NCBI GenBank assembly: GCA_005656395.1
Contig: SRSI01000023.1
Span: forward strand, 434,001-498,000
Direction: 5' to 3'
Length of the DNA stretch: 64,000 bases
Origin: Strongyloides papillosus
Taxonomy: Eukaryota; Nematoda; Chromadorea; Rhabditida; Strongyloididae
Made by a program: the position numbers and the translations under genes
The notes under the pieces: generated by a model
Told to the model about the DNA's origin: nothing
Seen by the model: only the letters and a program-made list of their open reading frames with translations
The model's database searches: none
In this document: one piece after another, positions 22,209 through 33,779 of the stretch
Layout of the letters: every line of letters starts with the position of its first letter
How positions within the stretch are numbered: the first letter of the stretch is position 1

Positions 22209-22969
22209 ATTCTAATATTTTTACTATTCTTGAGTAATTTAACTAAGGAATCATAATATCTTATTATGACAGTCAAACAAATAATTTTTTATGTATTTTT
22301 TGAATTTTTTTTTGAATTTTTAAAGAAAATAAGATATATACAAGTCAATAATTGTTTTATTTTTTTAAAAAATATAATTAAATTTTATTAGCATATTTAC
22401 ATTAATTATAATTAGCCTAATATTATTTATAATAACAAATAAAAGTTTAAATATTTTTAAAAACAAAGCAATCTTATTTGAGCATTTAATGTAGACACCG
22501 AAGTTAGGAAAAACAACTATTTCAGTAAATAAAGAAGTTGAAATAAGTGGTTAATTTAGAACTATAAATTTACGAAATCACTATATAAAAGTTACTGGAA
22601 AACTTTTTAAGATAAAATTTTTTATAGGTTCTGAACATTTTCTTAAATCGTTTGTAAACCAAAGTTCAATAATTTATGCGCTGTACGATTAATCACTAAA
22701 TAGATTTACTGGTATATACTTTAGTGTTTTTAAAATCTGATGTTTTTGTATGCTTATAATTAAATATATACAGTAAGAAGTATGTGCTTTGAATTAACAA
22801 AAATATATAATTTTAAAGCATAAATATTTAGATTCTTTATTTATATTTGAACTGTATATATACTAATTATCTTATTTTTTAATTTCACTTTTAAAACCAT
22901 AAAAACTTGGAAAAAATGATGTTGATATTTAGACTTACTCTAATATGCATAATTTTTTATCAAAATTAA
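22209..22969. other. Intergenic, no gene seen
   Basis: AT-rich spacer between the CAP gene and the left end of the 4.2-kb TIR element. Confidence 0.4.
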
Positions 22970-22973
22970 CCCA

Positions 22974-23160
22974 GTGCTCAGCAGATTTGAGATCTCCCGC
23001 AGATCTGCAGCAGATGGTATCTTTGGCAGATCTGCGGTAGATAAGTCATCTTCTGCAGATCTGCGAGAGACGAAATATCTGTGGCAGATCTGCAACTATC
23101 TCCCACAGATCTTTGCAGCAGATAGTTGCAGATCTGCGGCAGATAAGTTATATCTTCAAG
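22974..23160. repeat. GCAGATCTGC array, left end
   Basis: At least five copies of the 10-bp palindrome GCAGATCTGC or one-base variants, spaced about 20-30 bp, often within longer GGCAGATCTGCGG context. The pattern is typical of transposase-binding subterminal repeats. The plus frame across it is accidental. Confidence 0.8.
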
Positions 23161-23416
23161 ATGATTTTTAATAACAATAAACAGTCGGAAATATCTTTGA
23201 ATGTATTATGTATGCTACAGTGCTGTGAGAAATTAATTTTTCTACAATTTTTAAATAAGAAATATAATCAAATATATAAAAAAATTTTTTAAATCAAAAG
23301 AATTAAAAAATGTTATAAAAAGTAAGATTAAAAATCAAATTAGAAACAAATTTTATTTGAAACAATGAACAATGCTACAATTTAAGTAAAGAAAATTTTT
23401 TCCAAATCTTTTAAAT

Positions 23417-24662
23417 TTACTCCTGCATGTCATTTTCTTGAAAAACAATTTCTTTCTCTGAAAAAAATGTTGGTTTATGGCTCAGCTCAAAGAATGTCCC
23501 ATTCGCTTTTCTTTTTACTTTATCACCTGTTCTTGTATTTACCAGGTGGATTCCATGGGACAAATAACTAAAATAAATTATTAATTTATTATAAAACTTA
23601 CTGTTTAAATTCTGAAATAATACCAGCTTCCAGGTATTTTGCAGTTATCATGAATACTTTCACTATATCCTGACCAAAGAGTTGGTCTTTATTTCTTCTT
23701 GTGTATTGACTTGGGAAATAAAACTTTAGTATTTGACTGTTAGAAATTAAAATATCTGCAACAAACTTGCAGAATTTTCCTTCGTTTTGAATAAGTTCTA
23801 GTGCCTTTCTCTTATTGTGTTGTCGTCCAGAAATTTTCTTAACTTCATATTTTCAATTCTATCTTTTCCATCAACTCCGAAACATCTTTCCCGCATTTGA
23901 TGAACCATATCTTTAAGTTCTTCGTTGCTGGCTTCCATTAATAAACAGGGAATAGTGCCGCTTAAGTGATACAGTGTTTTTGAATGGGTTTTCTTTATAT
24001 TTTTGTTTGTTAGTTAAATTTCAAACAAATCATCTAGCTTTATTTTTATTTCTTCCACTGATTCACTTAGTCTATAAATATTATAATCAGTTTCTTTAAT
24101 CTTTCTGATTATATTTTCATTGAGTTGTGTATTTGTATTTATGTCCTTCCTAATGATTTGAAACATTGACATAATTGTAGGTTTGTCAACGCTAGTTTTG
24201 ATTTGATCATTTCCACTCTTCAAAATTGATAATCCTTCAATAAAAGGGTTTTCCCCACTTGGTCTTTCATTATTTTCTGTTTCGTCTTTTTCTTTTCTTT
24301 TAACAGATTCCATGAATTTTTCAAGTTGGGTATTGATACTTCCCTATAATAATCAAATAAATATATGTAAAATAAAACTTACAATATCAACTTTTTTATT
24401 TCCATTATCGGTCACTTTTCTTTTCTTATCAGCAAGATTTTTACCAATTTGTTCACCATATGTTATTTTTTTTTCTAGCAGATCTTGTTTGAATCTTATC
24501 AGTTTTAGGATTATTCTTATTAGTAGATTTTTCTAAACGAGGTACCTTAGAAGGAGTTGGTGTTCTAAGGCTGCTACCTCTCGGAGAATTAGAAACAGGA
24601 GAATTTGATTCTGATAGAAGAACGAATGTGTTTTTAGAAATATCTTTCTTTCCGGAAGACAT
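23417..24662 (-). pseudogene. Unrecognised coiled-coil nuclear-type protein, decayed
   Basis: Multi-exon minus-strand gene starting MSSGKKDISKNTF. The N-terminus is Ser/Pro/basic (SPRGSSLRTPTPSKVPRLEK). An A9 run at about 24470 breaks the frame; with one A fewer it continues ITYGEQIGKNLADKKRK. A 40-nt intron (about 24343-24380) leads to a charged coiled-coil exon ending KIKLDDLFEI, then TAA. The frame continues beyond the stop with HLSGTIPCLLMEASNEELKD, and a further shift with FVADILISNSQILKFYFPSQ, finishing after another short intron with KPTFFSEKEIVFQEND. No family recognised. Position inside TIR ends suggests it belonged to the element, perhaps a DNA-binding accessory protein; this is inference. 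Confidence 0.5.
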
Positions 24663-25472
24663 TTTAAAAATGATTGTTAAATTGATTGTTATCTAGAAAA
24701 ATGTAATCATAAATATAGAATAAATTATATTAAAAAACATTATTGTAACACGATAAACTTTTACTACAAATTAATAATATAATTATCATAATAATTAATG
24801 CATATTCAGATTATAAGGCAAACATATATAAAATATTAAAGATGTTTATTAAGTACAAGAAAGTGGGTAATAATAAAAAATGTTATCTTTATATAGTGAT
24901 CAGTGACATTATTTTAAATGGTAAAATCACTTTAAGGCAGGCATAAATAAAGTTCTAGATATTTGTTTTCTTTTTTTGCTAATTCAACGACACAATTTTA
25001 TCAAACACTATTAATTAGCAACATTTGGCATTTTTTTTAAAGAGTGACAGATACTTTTATCCATGGTAGGTCATGTTATGCACTATACTTCTTGCCACAT
25101 TTAAATAAAATATTTTAGTATGATTATAACTATCATCTTACAACAGTTTTATTAATATTTAATATAATACAATAAACATATTAAAAAATTATATTCAAAT
25201 GTTGTAAGTATAATGTGCCATTTAAACTAGCATATAAGAACAACATATTGAAAATAAAAAGTGATAGTAGTTGATCGATGATGAAATATTATTGTATTAT
25301 TTTAATTATATGTAAATTACAATAATTGATGTAATTAAGTTTCAAAAAAATTTTTCTGTGCATTTTTGAAATTAAACAAGTAAAAATTTTAAAAGAGAAC
25401 ATTTAAATTTAATTATTTATTAAAAAATAACTAAAAGTAAACAAAATGATTAATAAAATATTTATATCATAC
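24663..25472. other. Non-coding interior of the 4.2-kb element
   Basis: AT-rich spacer between the two minus-strand genes. No supported exon. Confidence 0.35.
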
Positions 25473-25893
25473 CTGATAAATCATTGTTACGGGCATATGA
25501 ATGGAGGAAATTTATAATTTCTCCATTCGAGTTTCTGATCTCTCTTATGATCCTATCATTGTTTGAATTTTCAACATCTGTTTTTCTTATTGCAGGCAGT
25601 TGAACTAAAATCTATATAATTAAATAAAATAAATTTAACTTACTATAATTTGATCTGGATGATCTTTTTTGAAGTTTGTGATATGCTAAGCAGCATCGAA
25701 TAATAAAAATCATAGTGCCGATAAGGCCTACAATTGCAAGAATTTTTATTACAAGTGAAAGTGTTTCACCATAATAAATGTGCCTCATATGGCCACTTGA
25801 ATCCATTGTATTGCTGCCCTGGACCTGCATATTATCAGTTATGATGTTAATTGTTTCTTTAGTCTCTTGACTTATGTTCCTCCCATGCTAGTA
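25473..25893 (-). CDS. Single-pass membrane protein fragment, unrecognised
   Basis: Two minus-strand exons: 25644-25893 (from an acceptor-like TACTAG) and 25473-25604, joined over a 39-nt intron (GTAAGT...TTTTAG, 25605-25643). The first gives an Asn/Thr/Gln-rich segment (ISQETKETINIITDN), then a 23-residue membrane span (LVIKILAIVGLIGTMIFII) followed by Arg-Cys-Cys and a basic tail (KLQKRSSRS). The second is hydrophilic (VENSNNDRIIREIRNSNGEI) and ends at a GTATGA donor, so further exons are missing. The topology (outside helix, span, basic tail) fits a type I membrane protein. No family assigned. A membrane protein within DNA-transposon-like ends is unexpected. Confidence 0.4.
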
Positions 25894-26792
25894 TCTAAAT
25901 TAATAAAATTACTTGAAATATAAAATTAAAAAATACATGATAACATTATGAAAAAAATGTTTATAACTTGACATTTATATAATTATTTTTATCAGTTGCG
26001 CATAAAAATAATCTAAATTATTCTTAAGATCATCCATTATGCCATAGAGAATTGTTGTATTATATTGCATAATGTATCAATTCAAATAATAAATTTATTG
26101 TTTAATACAATTTATATATATTCCTTGATCTTTTCATTATTTATTTATGAATAAGTATTCAAAATAGTTATATAAATAAATATACATTTGTTGAAAGATA
26201 TTCTTCTTTCAAGAATTAATTATTGTCCAGTGTTTATAAATAACTTGTAATATTATATAAAATTTTCCTTTGTTAATAAATATTATGTTCAAACCATTAA
26301 TTTAAAAGATATTATCGTTTTTTGTTTGAAAATCTTCTTCTAGATCACAATAAACTCAATTCAACAATCAAATTGTGCTTATATCAACAAAATATATAAA
26401 TTATTAGCAAAATATCTTTTATTAAAGGCATTTGCTCAAAGAAAGTTGATAAATCATTCATATGTCTCTTAAATAGTTATGAACATAACTAAATTATAAA
26501 AATAATATTGTATAAACATTTGTTTAAATAAAAAAAATTGTCAAAAATTGATTTACAAATTTTTTGATATAGTATGTTTTTTACTCTATTCTTAAGATTG
26601 AGTTTTTCATTGTCCAGTACATTTTGGATGATAAAAAATTAATAATTACCATTTACATGTGATAAAGTTCATGCATTATGGCACATTTTGTTAAATATTA
26701 CTTAATATGCATTAATAACTGCAAATAATATTGTAATATTATTAATGAAAGCTTATTTAATATATATAAAATTTCTGAAAGAAGGATTCCAA

Positions 26793-26985
26793 GCTTCTGT
26801 AGTTTAGTTGACCAGTAGTTAAGTTACTGTGTTACGTAGTTGAGTTCTTGTTCCTCCCATGGGCATAGGTCTAAATTAGGGTTAGTTCTTGAGATTCCAA
26901 AGATTTCTAGGGTCGTAGGCATACGAGAAAGCCGTGGGAGGAGAGGACTCATACGTATTTGGCTTTTGCCTCTTTTATGTTTTTT
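26793..26985 (+). repeat. SINE-like, tRNA-derived repeat
   Basis: A less AT-rich 190-bp block. Its start resembles tRNA internal promoter boxes: TAGTTTAGTTGACC (A-box-like) and, 45 bases later, GAGTTCTTGTTCCTCC (B-box-like). It continues with GGGTCGTAGGCATACGAGAA and GGGAGGAGAGGACTCAT and ends in a T-rich stretch. TGTTCCTCCCATG with TCTAAATTA also appears at 25870-25900, perhaps a second fragment. It lies within the 4.2-kb element. Confidence 0.35.
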
Positions 26986-27014
26986 TTGGCATTTTTTCCA
27001 TAAATTTTTTTAAA

Positions 27015-27177
27015 AACTGTCTGTGGCAGATCTGCGGGAGATGGTGGAGATAGTCGCAGATCTGCGGGAGATAATGGAGATGATTGCAGATCTGCCACAG
27101 ATGATTATAGACTCTGTATAGAGCAGATACGTCTGCCGCAGATCTGCCGCAGAAATAGCCATCTACCGAGCACTGGG
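27015..27177. repeat. GCAGATCTGC array, right end
   Basis: Five copies of GCAGATCTGC or close variants (GGCAGATCTGCGGGAGAT, CGCAGATCTGCCGC), in inverted arrangement relative to the left array, ending in CGAGCACTGGG. Confidence 0.8.
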
Positions 27178-27209
27178 AAGGTTCAAGTTCTTATTTTAGT
27201 AATTATTAT

Positions 27210-27896
27210 TTATTAGGAGAGCTAAATGCTACTTCAAATACAACGAAAAAATGCAAAAATGGAAATGACAGGTGTATCTATATTGCTTTAGATATACCCG
27301 CATTGGCAATTGGGAGTTTTTCTGGATGTTAAGAAGATGTCAGTGGAACTCTTTCTTATATTATTCACAAAGGACAAGACATATTAGATCTTTTCGAACC
27401 ATTTATCGAAAATGATACCAAGAATGTAGATGTTGATGCTATTTATAAGGTTATATTTTTAATCTTAATTAAAATAATAGTTTACTATTAAAAAGTCTTC
27501 GAATAATATAAATCAAACTGGTAAAGCTCAAACGATGTCAGTAATAATAACGTTATATTCAGTTTGCTACTCCCAAGTGCAGAAAAACACTAATTTAGTG
27601 ATACATTTTGATCCTCCACTGAATAGCACTTCTTCTGTTCAACGTTTAGACATTTTCGATAAACCTTTTGAATGTAAAAAAAGATATAGTGGAATATTTT
27701 AAGTAGCTTATTTGGAAGGTAATGGAAGTACTCAGAAAGAGAGAAAATATGCATCATGTCTTAACGAATTAATTAACCAACTATATTTGTTAAGAAATGA
27801 TCAAGTAATTAAGAATATTCCTTTCCTTAGTGAGAGCTTATCAAATAAGGAAGATATTTGTGCAAATGATTTTTTTTTCGGAAACGTTAAATGTAA
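27210..27896 (+). pseudogene. Decayed multi-exon coding remnant, unrecognised
   Basis: From an acceptor-like TTATTAG the plus strand reads GELNATSNTTKKCKNGNDRC, then IYIALDIPALAIGSF, a stop, EDVSGTLSYIIHKGQDILDL and VDVDAIYK. After a short gap with TATTAAAAAG comes INQTGKAQTMSVIITLYSV, QRLDIFDKPFECKKRY, another stop, and NELINQLYLLRNDQVI. The amphipathic, N-glycosylation-rich character suggests a former secreted or membrane protein. There are at least two in-frame stops. Not assigned to a family. Confidence 0.4.
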
Positions 27897-28199
27897 ATAA
27901 TTTGTTATGCATACGGAGACGTACATTGGCTCCGACATTCTCCTCATTACTATTCATGCTTCTGAAGATCATTTCAAAGAAAGAATTTTATTTAATACTC
28001 TAAAAAAATACAGTAAAGAGATATATAACAAGTAAACCTACAGAGCTTGTTAACTAGTTATTTTACTGAGGTTAGTAAGTAGAATAAGTGGTTGACAAGC
28101 TCTGTCAATGTTCTTTTATATTCTAATTTTATGATGACGTTGATGTGTCATATCTAACACAATATATTATGCATTATTATCTACCAATTGTCTCTATTT
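27897..28199. other. Spacer with a small inverted repeat
   Basis: An inverted repeat ACAGAGCTTGT...ACAAGCTCTGT at 28039-28105 (arms about 11 bp). It may be an end remnant of the mariner-like fragment that follows. Otherwise no gene. Confidence 0.4.
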
Positions 28200-28440
28200 A
28201 GTTAGCATCTTATCGATTCCGGGTAAAAAAATTTCCCATCTTTCAAAGAAAGTTTTAAAAAAATCAATATTCGCTTCATCAAATTTACTGAAGCTTTTAC
28301 CATCCTAGAATTTATATAGAAACAATAGTAAATAGTAATTAGACATAAACACATCTGGAAAGTATGTTAGGTGAGAAAAAAATTCGTAGCTTTGTTCATC
28401 TACGTTTTTTCGAGTCTTTAATGTCACATGTCGTCATATT
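28200..28440 (-). pseudogene. mariner-like transposase fragment, heavily decayed
   Basis: The minus strand reads YEFFSHLTYFPDVFMSNYYL, then FDEANIDFFKTFFERWEI and FLPGIDKM. The order corresponds to the mariner C-terminal third (Y.vL.HpPYSPDL.PsDYHlf, then ..FY..GI.KL..RW). All catalytic positions visible are altered. Short and diverged, so the family call is tentative. Confidence 0.4.
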
Positions 28441-29430
28441 GATAAACAACAATTTTATCATTTTTTGAATTTCTTAATTTTTTTAAAATCTTCTTGTATA
28501 GTTTTAATAACATGTTACAAAAGAGGTCATTAACAGTAGTTTGAAAATGATAGAATTTTAAAAAGTTTTATTTGAAGCTGAAAAAATGGCGGACGTTAGT
28601 CTATCGCAAAAATTTATGTTGTACGCGCCAATATCGCGCGAATTTTATAAAGTAAAAGAAGTGAATTTTTTTAATAACAATTAAATAGAAATATCTATAG
28701 AATTTAACAATAATATAAATATTTATTAATAATAAATAAATAATTCGTAAAAATGTTTTTATCTATTCTTATACGGGGGCTAGATTACGGCAGCGCAGTC
28801 AAAAAGAGGCCACAGGCCAAGTCTTATCAATAAGTAAATAAGAATAATGTGATTTTTTCGAAAAAAATCATAAAAATTCACATAAAAAAAACAAATGCTG
28901 CACAAAAAAATTGCTGCAAATTCTTCAAAATATATTTATTTATTATTATTCATGCTTAAGATACCGTTTATTCAAAAAAACCGCGCTAAATAGCAATTTT
29001 CAGCTAAAACGGTAAATCAAATATTTTTGCAATTTCTTTTTTATAAAAAATTAAGCGACAAAATCAAGTAACAGCGCGATTGGGTATATAACTATTATAC
29101 TAATGTCTCTTTTCTCCATCTGAGAATATTGTTTGAGTATATCAATGTAGATCATAGATTTTTGCTTGTTTCATCTTTTATGATATTCTCGAAAACATGT
29201 ATTAAAAGAAAAAATAACAGAATAATATTTTTAATCAGTGTTATACATTACGCACGTAATGTATCAAACTTTTAATGTTATCAAAATTAAAATTATATAA
29301 ATAAAATTGTTTCAATAAAATAGTCACACTAAATCCAAGTGGAGTTGTGGTAAGTGGCTCTTTATTGTAATGTTTTATTTTAGATTTTTTAGTTTCTCAA
29401 TTTACAAATAAATTTACGTTGAAATTTATT
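28441..29430. other. Intergenic, no gene seen
   Basis: AT-rich. It includes a less AT-rich patch at about 28775-28825 (GGGGGCTAGATTACGGCAGC) and an inverted pair ACCGTTT/AAACGGT at about 28964-29014. No coding signal. Confidence 0.35.
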
Positions 29431-29757
29431 TTATTTGTATTCACCTAAAAGGGACGAAAATTTACAAACATTTAACGATGATTTGGCTTTTCTATCAAGT
29501 TGTTTTCGTATAGTAGAATTATCAGGAACAAGAGATAGAAGTCTCTTTGGAGGTCTGCCTACTAGTCTTTTCCAATCTTTCTCCACATTTACATCAAAAG
29601 GTTTTCTTGCCTTTTCCATTCTATCTAGTATTATATCTATTTTTCATCTAGTTTCAGTAATAAACGCAATATTAATTCTTCCCGAGATCAGCAGTTCGTT
29701 CAATTCAAATAGATTATGGAATAGTGATCTGACATTAAGTGTCATCATTTTTAATAT
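29431..29757 (-). pseudogene. LINE endonuclease (APE) 5' fragment
   Basis: The minus strand reads MTLNVRSLFHNLFELNELL, then INIAFITET, the start pattern of an apurinic-type endonuclease of a non-LTR retrotransposon (NVRSL...I..ITET). After a TGA it continues in frame with MEKARKPFDVNVEKDWKRL and GRPPKRLLSLVPDNS and stops at 29431. No reverse transcriptase follows, so this is a truncated fragment, and the GRPPK tail is not typical of the family. A small upstream minus frame (MDTIKAKIRGSEPES) lies at about 29780-29850. Confidence 0.4.
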
Positions 29758-30011
29758 TTTTAAATGCTTATTAATTGTTTAACTATTCGAAGGCCCGACG
29801 TAACTCTCTGGCTCGGAACCCCTAATTTTTGCCTTTATCGTATCCATTTTAATTACTATACTTAATTCGTTAATTTTGAAAACTTTTATTATAATAGTAT
29901 ATGCTTATGCAATAATATTATGAAAAATTAGAGAATGAATATAAAAACTCACACTTATAAGAGACAAAAAGAGAGGAATGAACAAAATGTACTAAGAATT
30001 TATAATTTTTT

Positions 30012-30216
30012 TTGAAAGCTAGTGTTTTATTTCTAGAACCAGTATATTATTTCTGAAAGCTACTGTATTATTTCTGCAAGCTAGTGTATTATTTCTAAAA
30101 GCTTGTTTATTATTTCTGCAAGCTAGTGTATTATTTCTAAAAGCTAGCGTATTATCTCTGAAAGCTGGTGTATATTTTCTTAAAGCTATTGTATTGTTTC
30201 TGAAGCAAGTGTATTA
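30012..30216. repeat. 21-bp minisatellite, about nine copies
   Basis: Consensus ATTATTTCTGAAAGCTAGTGT repeats every 21 bases with scattered substitutions (GCAAGC, AAAAGC variants). It is not in an open frame and lies 160 bp left of a TIR element. Confidence 0.85.
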
Positions 30217-30486
30217 ATCTAGTAGGAACTTATATTTTTGTCTGAAAGCGAGTTATTTAATCTAATCCGGAACTTTTATTTTAATGATATATCTACAATT
30301 ATTCACTATATTTTTATATAACTAAAATTATTTTTTATTAATTACAAATTCTATAATTATGTGTATTTCTATTGCCCTAATTTCATGCGTATAATGCGAG
30401 GAGAGAATCCTGAAGCAAAATAACCCTTGTTGTATAAAAAATGTCATATTATTTATATTTTTTTGTTCTCCTCATATAAAAGTCCC

Positions 30487-31667
30487 ATGAAAAGAAGGTC
30501 CATAACTGCGCAAGAGAAGCTAAAGACCATTGATCTGCTAAGGAAGTAGGAAATTCAGAGGCTGCTAGAAGACTAGGGGTTCGTGAAAGCCACAAAAGAT
30601 ATTGGAGGAAACAGGAATCGAAGCTGCTGACATGTAAAAGAAACCAACAGTCGTTTAGGGGCAATAAAGCTAAATGGCTAGAAATAGAAGCGAAACTTGT
30701 TGACTGAATCATGGATTGTCGTCCACGAGGCATTGCAGTCAACACGGTAAAAATTGGAATTCAAGCTCGGAAACTGGCCATGGAACAACAAATTTACGGG
30801 TTTAAAGCAGGAAGTTCCTGGGTCAACCGGTTCATGAAGAGAAATGATTTGTCCGTAAGAGCAACAACTTCTACAGGACAAAAACTCCCACCTGACTACG
30901 TACAGAAACTTGAAGAGTTCCGCCGCTATGTTTACCAAGAAATTCGTGGGCTTAATGATACAGATATAGTCAACATGGATGAGGTCTCTGTAGCCTTTGA
31001 CGTGCCGCGGAGATATACAGTTGACAAAAAAGGAGTCCAAGATGTATCTGTACGTACAACAGGAAATGATAAATGCGGATTCACGATGGTATTAGCAGTC
31101 ACAGTAGAAGGAGGAAGATGCCCTCCATTGATCATTTTTAAGAAAAAACTTGTACCAAAATGTGAATTCCCCAAAAATATCGTGGTACAGGCAAACTCGA
31201 AGAGCTGGAAGAACGAACAAATGCTGACAACTTGTCTCAAACAATGTTGGAAAAGGAGACCGGATGCTTCAACCAATCCTATTCAATGTTTGCTGATTCT
31301 TGAATCTGCCACAAGCTATCTCACCAACATGGCCAAAGAAGTCCTCCAACAACACACTAAGATTGCAGTAATCCCCGATGGGATGACAAAGCTTTTACAG
31401 CCCCTAGATATTTCAGTCAACAAGTCATTTAAAGCAAATTTGAAAAATCACTGGGATGAATAGATTAACGACCCCACAGAACATTCATTTACCAAGTGAG
31501 GGAACCTGAGAAAACCGTCCTATTCAGAAGTGGCCAATTGGGTTGACAAAAGCTTCAAAGCCGTGAGTGACAAGTGTATCAAGAATGGCTTCAGGAAGGC
31601 GTTGACTGATAAATTGGACCTGTCAAATCTAGAAGATGAATTGAGGAATTTTCATCTTGATAGTTAA
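30487..31667 (+). pseudogene. pogo/Tigger-like transposase pseudogene
   Basis: DDE transposase of the pogo branch of Tc1/mariner. The N-terminal helix-turn-helix (MKRRSITAQEKLKTIDLLRK, frameshift, GNSEAARRLGVRESHKRYWR) is separated by a TGA from the CENP-B-type second helix-turn-helix (IGIQARKLAMEQQIYGFKAG, SWVNRFMKRNDLSVRATT). The catalytic core follows with D1 in NMDEVSVAFDVP, D2 position LLILESATSYLT (Asp replaced by Glu) and D3 in LLQPLDISVNKSFK. After a TAG at 31461 the frame continues to a C-terminal tail (YSEVANWVDKSFKAVSDKCI) ending at 31667, with a further TGA on the way. Both late stops fit Trp codons (TGG to TAG or TGA). Codon use is richer in G+C than the surroundings. Confidence 0.85.
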
Positions 31668-33779
31668 ATACACACAAACATAAAAAGTGTCATTTAGAAC
31701 TGGTGAATTTTATTTTTTTTTACATACAAAATATATGATCTAACATATGCATTTTGTTGGTATTACGAATATGCAATTATTGTATAATTCTATTTCTTTT
31801 TTGGCAGCTTTGTATATTGCATAATTATTAAAATAAACAACTGCAATCATATGTTTTATCATATACAAATTTCATAAAAAATCATAAACATTAAAGTCTA
31901 CACTAATAAAAAGGAAAATAATTTTGTTTTTCATATTGTTTATTTAAAAATAGCTTGTATTTTTTAAAGTTGTATATATTCTTACTACTATTTAATATGT
32001 TTTTGTAAAATACCATATTAATTGGATATAATTTGGGCACAAAAATGTGTAATCCCCTAAATGTGGCACTATCATTGATACGTAATGTCATTATTAATAT
32101 AGTTAGGTTTCTGCTGTGATTAATGTATTAAAACATAGGTTAGTTATGTTTAAAAATTTTATCATTTATTTTTTGATTTTGTATATTTTTCTATTTATTT
32201 CTTTAACGCAATAGTAAATGTATACATTAGATAACAAATATGAAAGACTTATCTTGCTTCACTCCTTTGACTTTTATTCCGGTATGTAGAATCTAACGGA
32301 AGCAACAATTTGATATTTTCCCACGTTTGAGAAATCATTTATAGAGGCTTAATTAAACTTAAGACCTATATCTCTAAATTTGAAGTAATTTAGAAGATTT
32401 TAGAATTACCAGCTTTAGACCTGCCTTCGACAGGTCACATCTGGTTTGCAGAGCATATTTTTTTTCAAAGTAATAGATTAGGATTAAATACAAGTGGGAG
32501 ATTTCTATCATCAATTTATTATATGATATATTTTAGAATTTTGAAAACATGCCTGTATAAATTTTCCAGAGTAATGGAACACACAAAATGCATCAATAGA
32601 TAAAATATGTTGAAAATCACTTCTAAAGAATATTTTCTCTGATTTTGATACTTATAAAGTTAATAAATATGGTATCATTATTTTTATTTTAACAAAGATT
32701 TCTCATACAATGGTGAAGAAACTTCAAGTTCAGATATTTTGTAGATAGCATATACTTTAAAAAAAATATAACTTTAAATATATAGATAATGAAAGAAGAT
32801 CGTTATGAAGAAAGAAAATTTACAAATATTGAAAGGTACGAAGGTTTACCTTCGTAAAGTTCCAACAGTCAATATATATTTTATACACGTTACATACCAA
32901 AAACAAAAGAGGAAATAAAGGTTTTTTTAACAATTATTATTTTTAAATCTTCTTGTTATTTCAAGAACAGAAATTTTTCTTGTTTCAATAGATAGTAGTG
33001 TATGGAAACATAGGACATGTTTAAATTCTTATACTTTTAGTGGCACATGAATTTCATCTAATGCTTTCGTGTTTACTTCAAATTACGAAGGAGGTATAAG
33101 TTAAATTCACAATTTCAATTTATATTAATTTAATTTGACTACTAAAGTAATATATAGGGTCACATAGAATGATGGAAGTTTTAATTCGTTTCCTTCATAC
33201 AATCTAAAGTTTAATATTCTCACATAGACATCAAATAAATAAAAAGTTGTAAAAGAGCAAGAAGAATATAACGTTTTTATGACTTATTATAGTAAACTGT
33301 TAAAGTAGGCTATTCTTCCATAAAGAGGAACAAAAAAGTCTAAATACTATGAAAGAATGTTTAAAAATGCGTGACTTTAGTTATCCTGGTGAGAATCATT
33401 TAAAAAAAATAAAGCAATCATATTTGGTGAACAAAGTGCTGAAAGATATTTTGTTTGAGATGATTTTTCTTTTATATTTCAAGCAATAGAAAATGAAAAC
33501 TATAAAACAGAATGCGATTAAATATATCGTTGTTACATAAAAGAACATATTCTATCTGATGAACCGATTCTTTAAAAAATAAATGTTGGTCTTAGGACAA
33601 CCACTTGCTTTTTTTGGTTTCCATCAAAAAAGAATCTAATCATGCTAGCACTATCAGAGCAGTTGATTTCAAGGATAATCTTTTGAATGTAGCTTGTCCC
33701 CTAAAAATATGCAAAAGTAGAAATGTAAAAACAGATATCAGTATAAAAAAATAATCAGTATAGGCAAAGTTTCTCTTAG
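31668..33779. other. Element interior, no gene; GC-rich motif copy 2
   Basis: No supported frame. It contains the second copy of the GC-rich motif (32411-32460). Between 32.8 and 33.7 kb scattered coding-like phrases occur in several frames (FGEQSAERYFV, QAIENENYKTEC), probably the 5' part of the decayed helicase or a fused gene. Confidence 0.35.
32411..32460. repeat. GC-rich dispersed motif, copy 2
   Basis: AGACCTGCCTTCGACAGGTC with CTGGTTTGCAGAGCATATTT, matching 19283-19335 at most positions. Confidence 0.55.

Larger units (their letters stand above)
22970..27177. mobile_element. 4.2-kb TIR element with palindromic subterminal arrays
   Basis: Left end CCCAGTGCTCAGCAGAT; right end ATCTACCGAGCACTGGG, its inverted counterpart with two differences. 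Just inside each end lies a 160-190 bp array of the palindrome GCAGATCTGC and variants (separate entries). These outward-facing matching ends imply one element of 4208 bp. It holds two minus-strand genes (23417-24662 and 25473-25893) and a SINE-like insertion near 26.8 kb. No known transposase domain is recognisable, and no clear target-site duplication was found in the flanks, so the superfamily is unknown. The alternative is two independent insertions of the same terminal fragment. Confidence 0.55.

Noticed and set aside
22974..23171. 65-codon plus frame in the GCAGATCTGC array, or the array as a CRISPR
   Set aside because: The palindromes are irregularly spaced with no unique equal-length spacers, match an array at the other end of an element, and the frame has no support.
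29435..29782. 115-codon plus frame
   Set aside because: Antisense of the LINE endonuclease fragment; no signal or domain.
30449..31276. Three minus frames of 98-120 codons
   Set aside because: Shadows of the more GC-rich pogo transposase on the plus strand.
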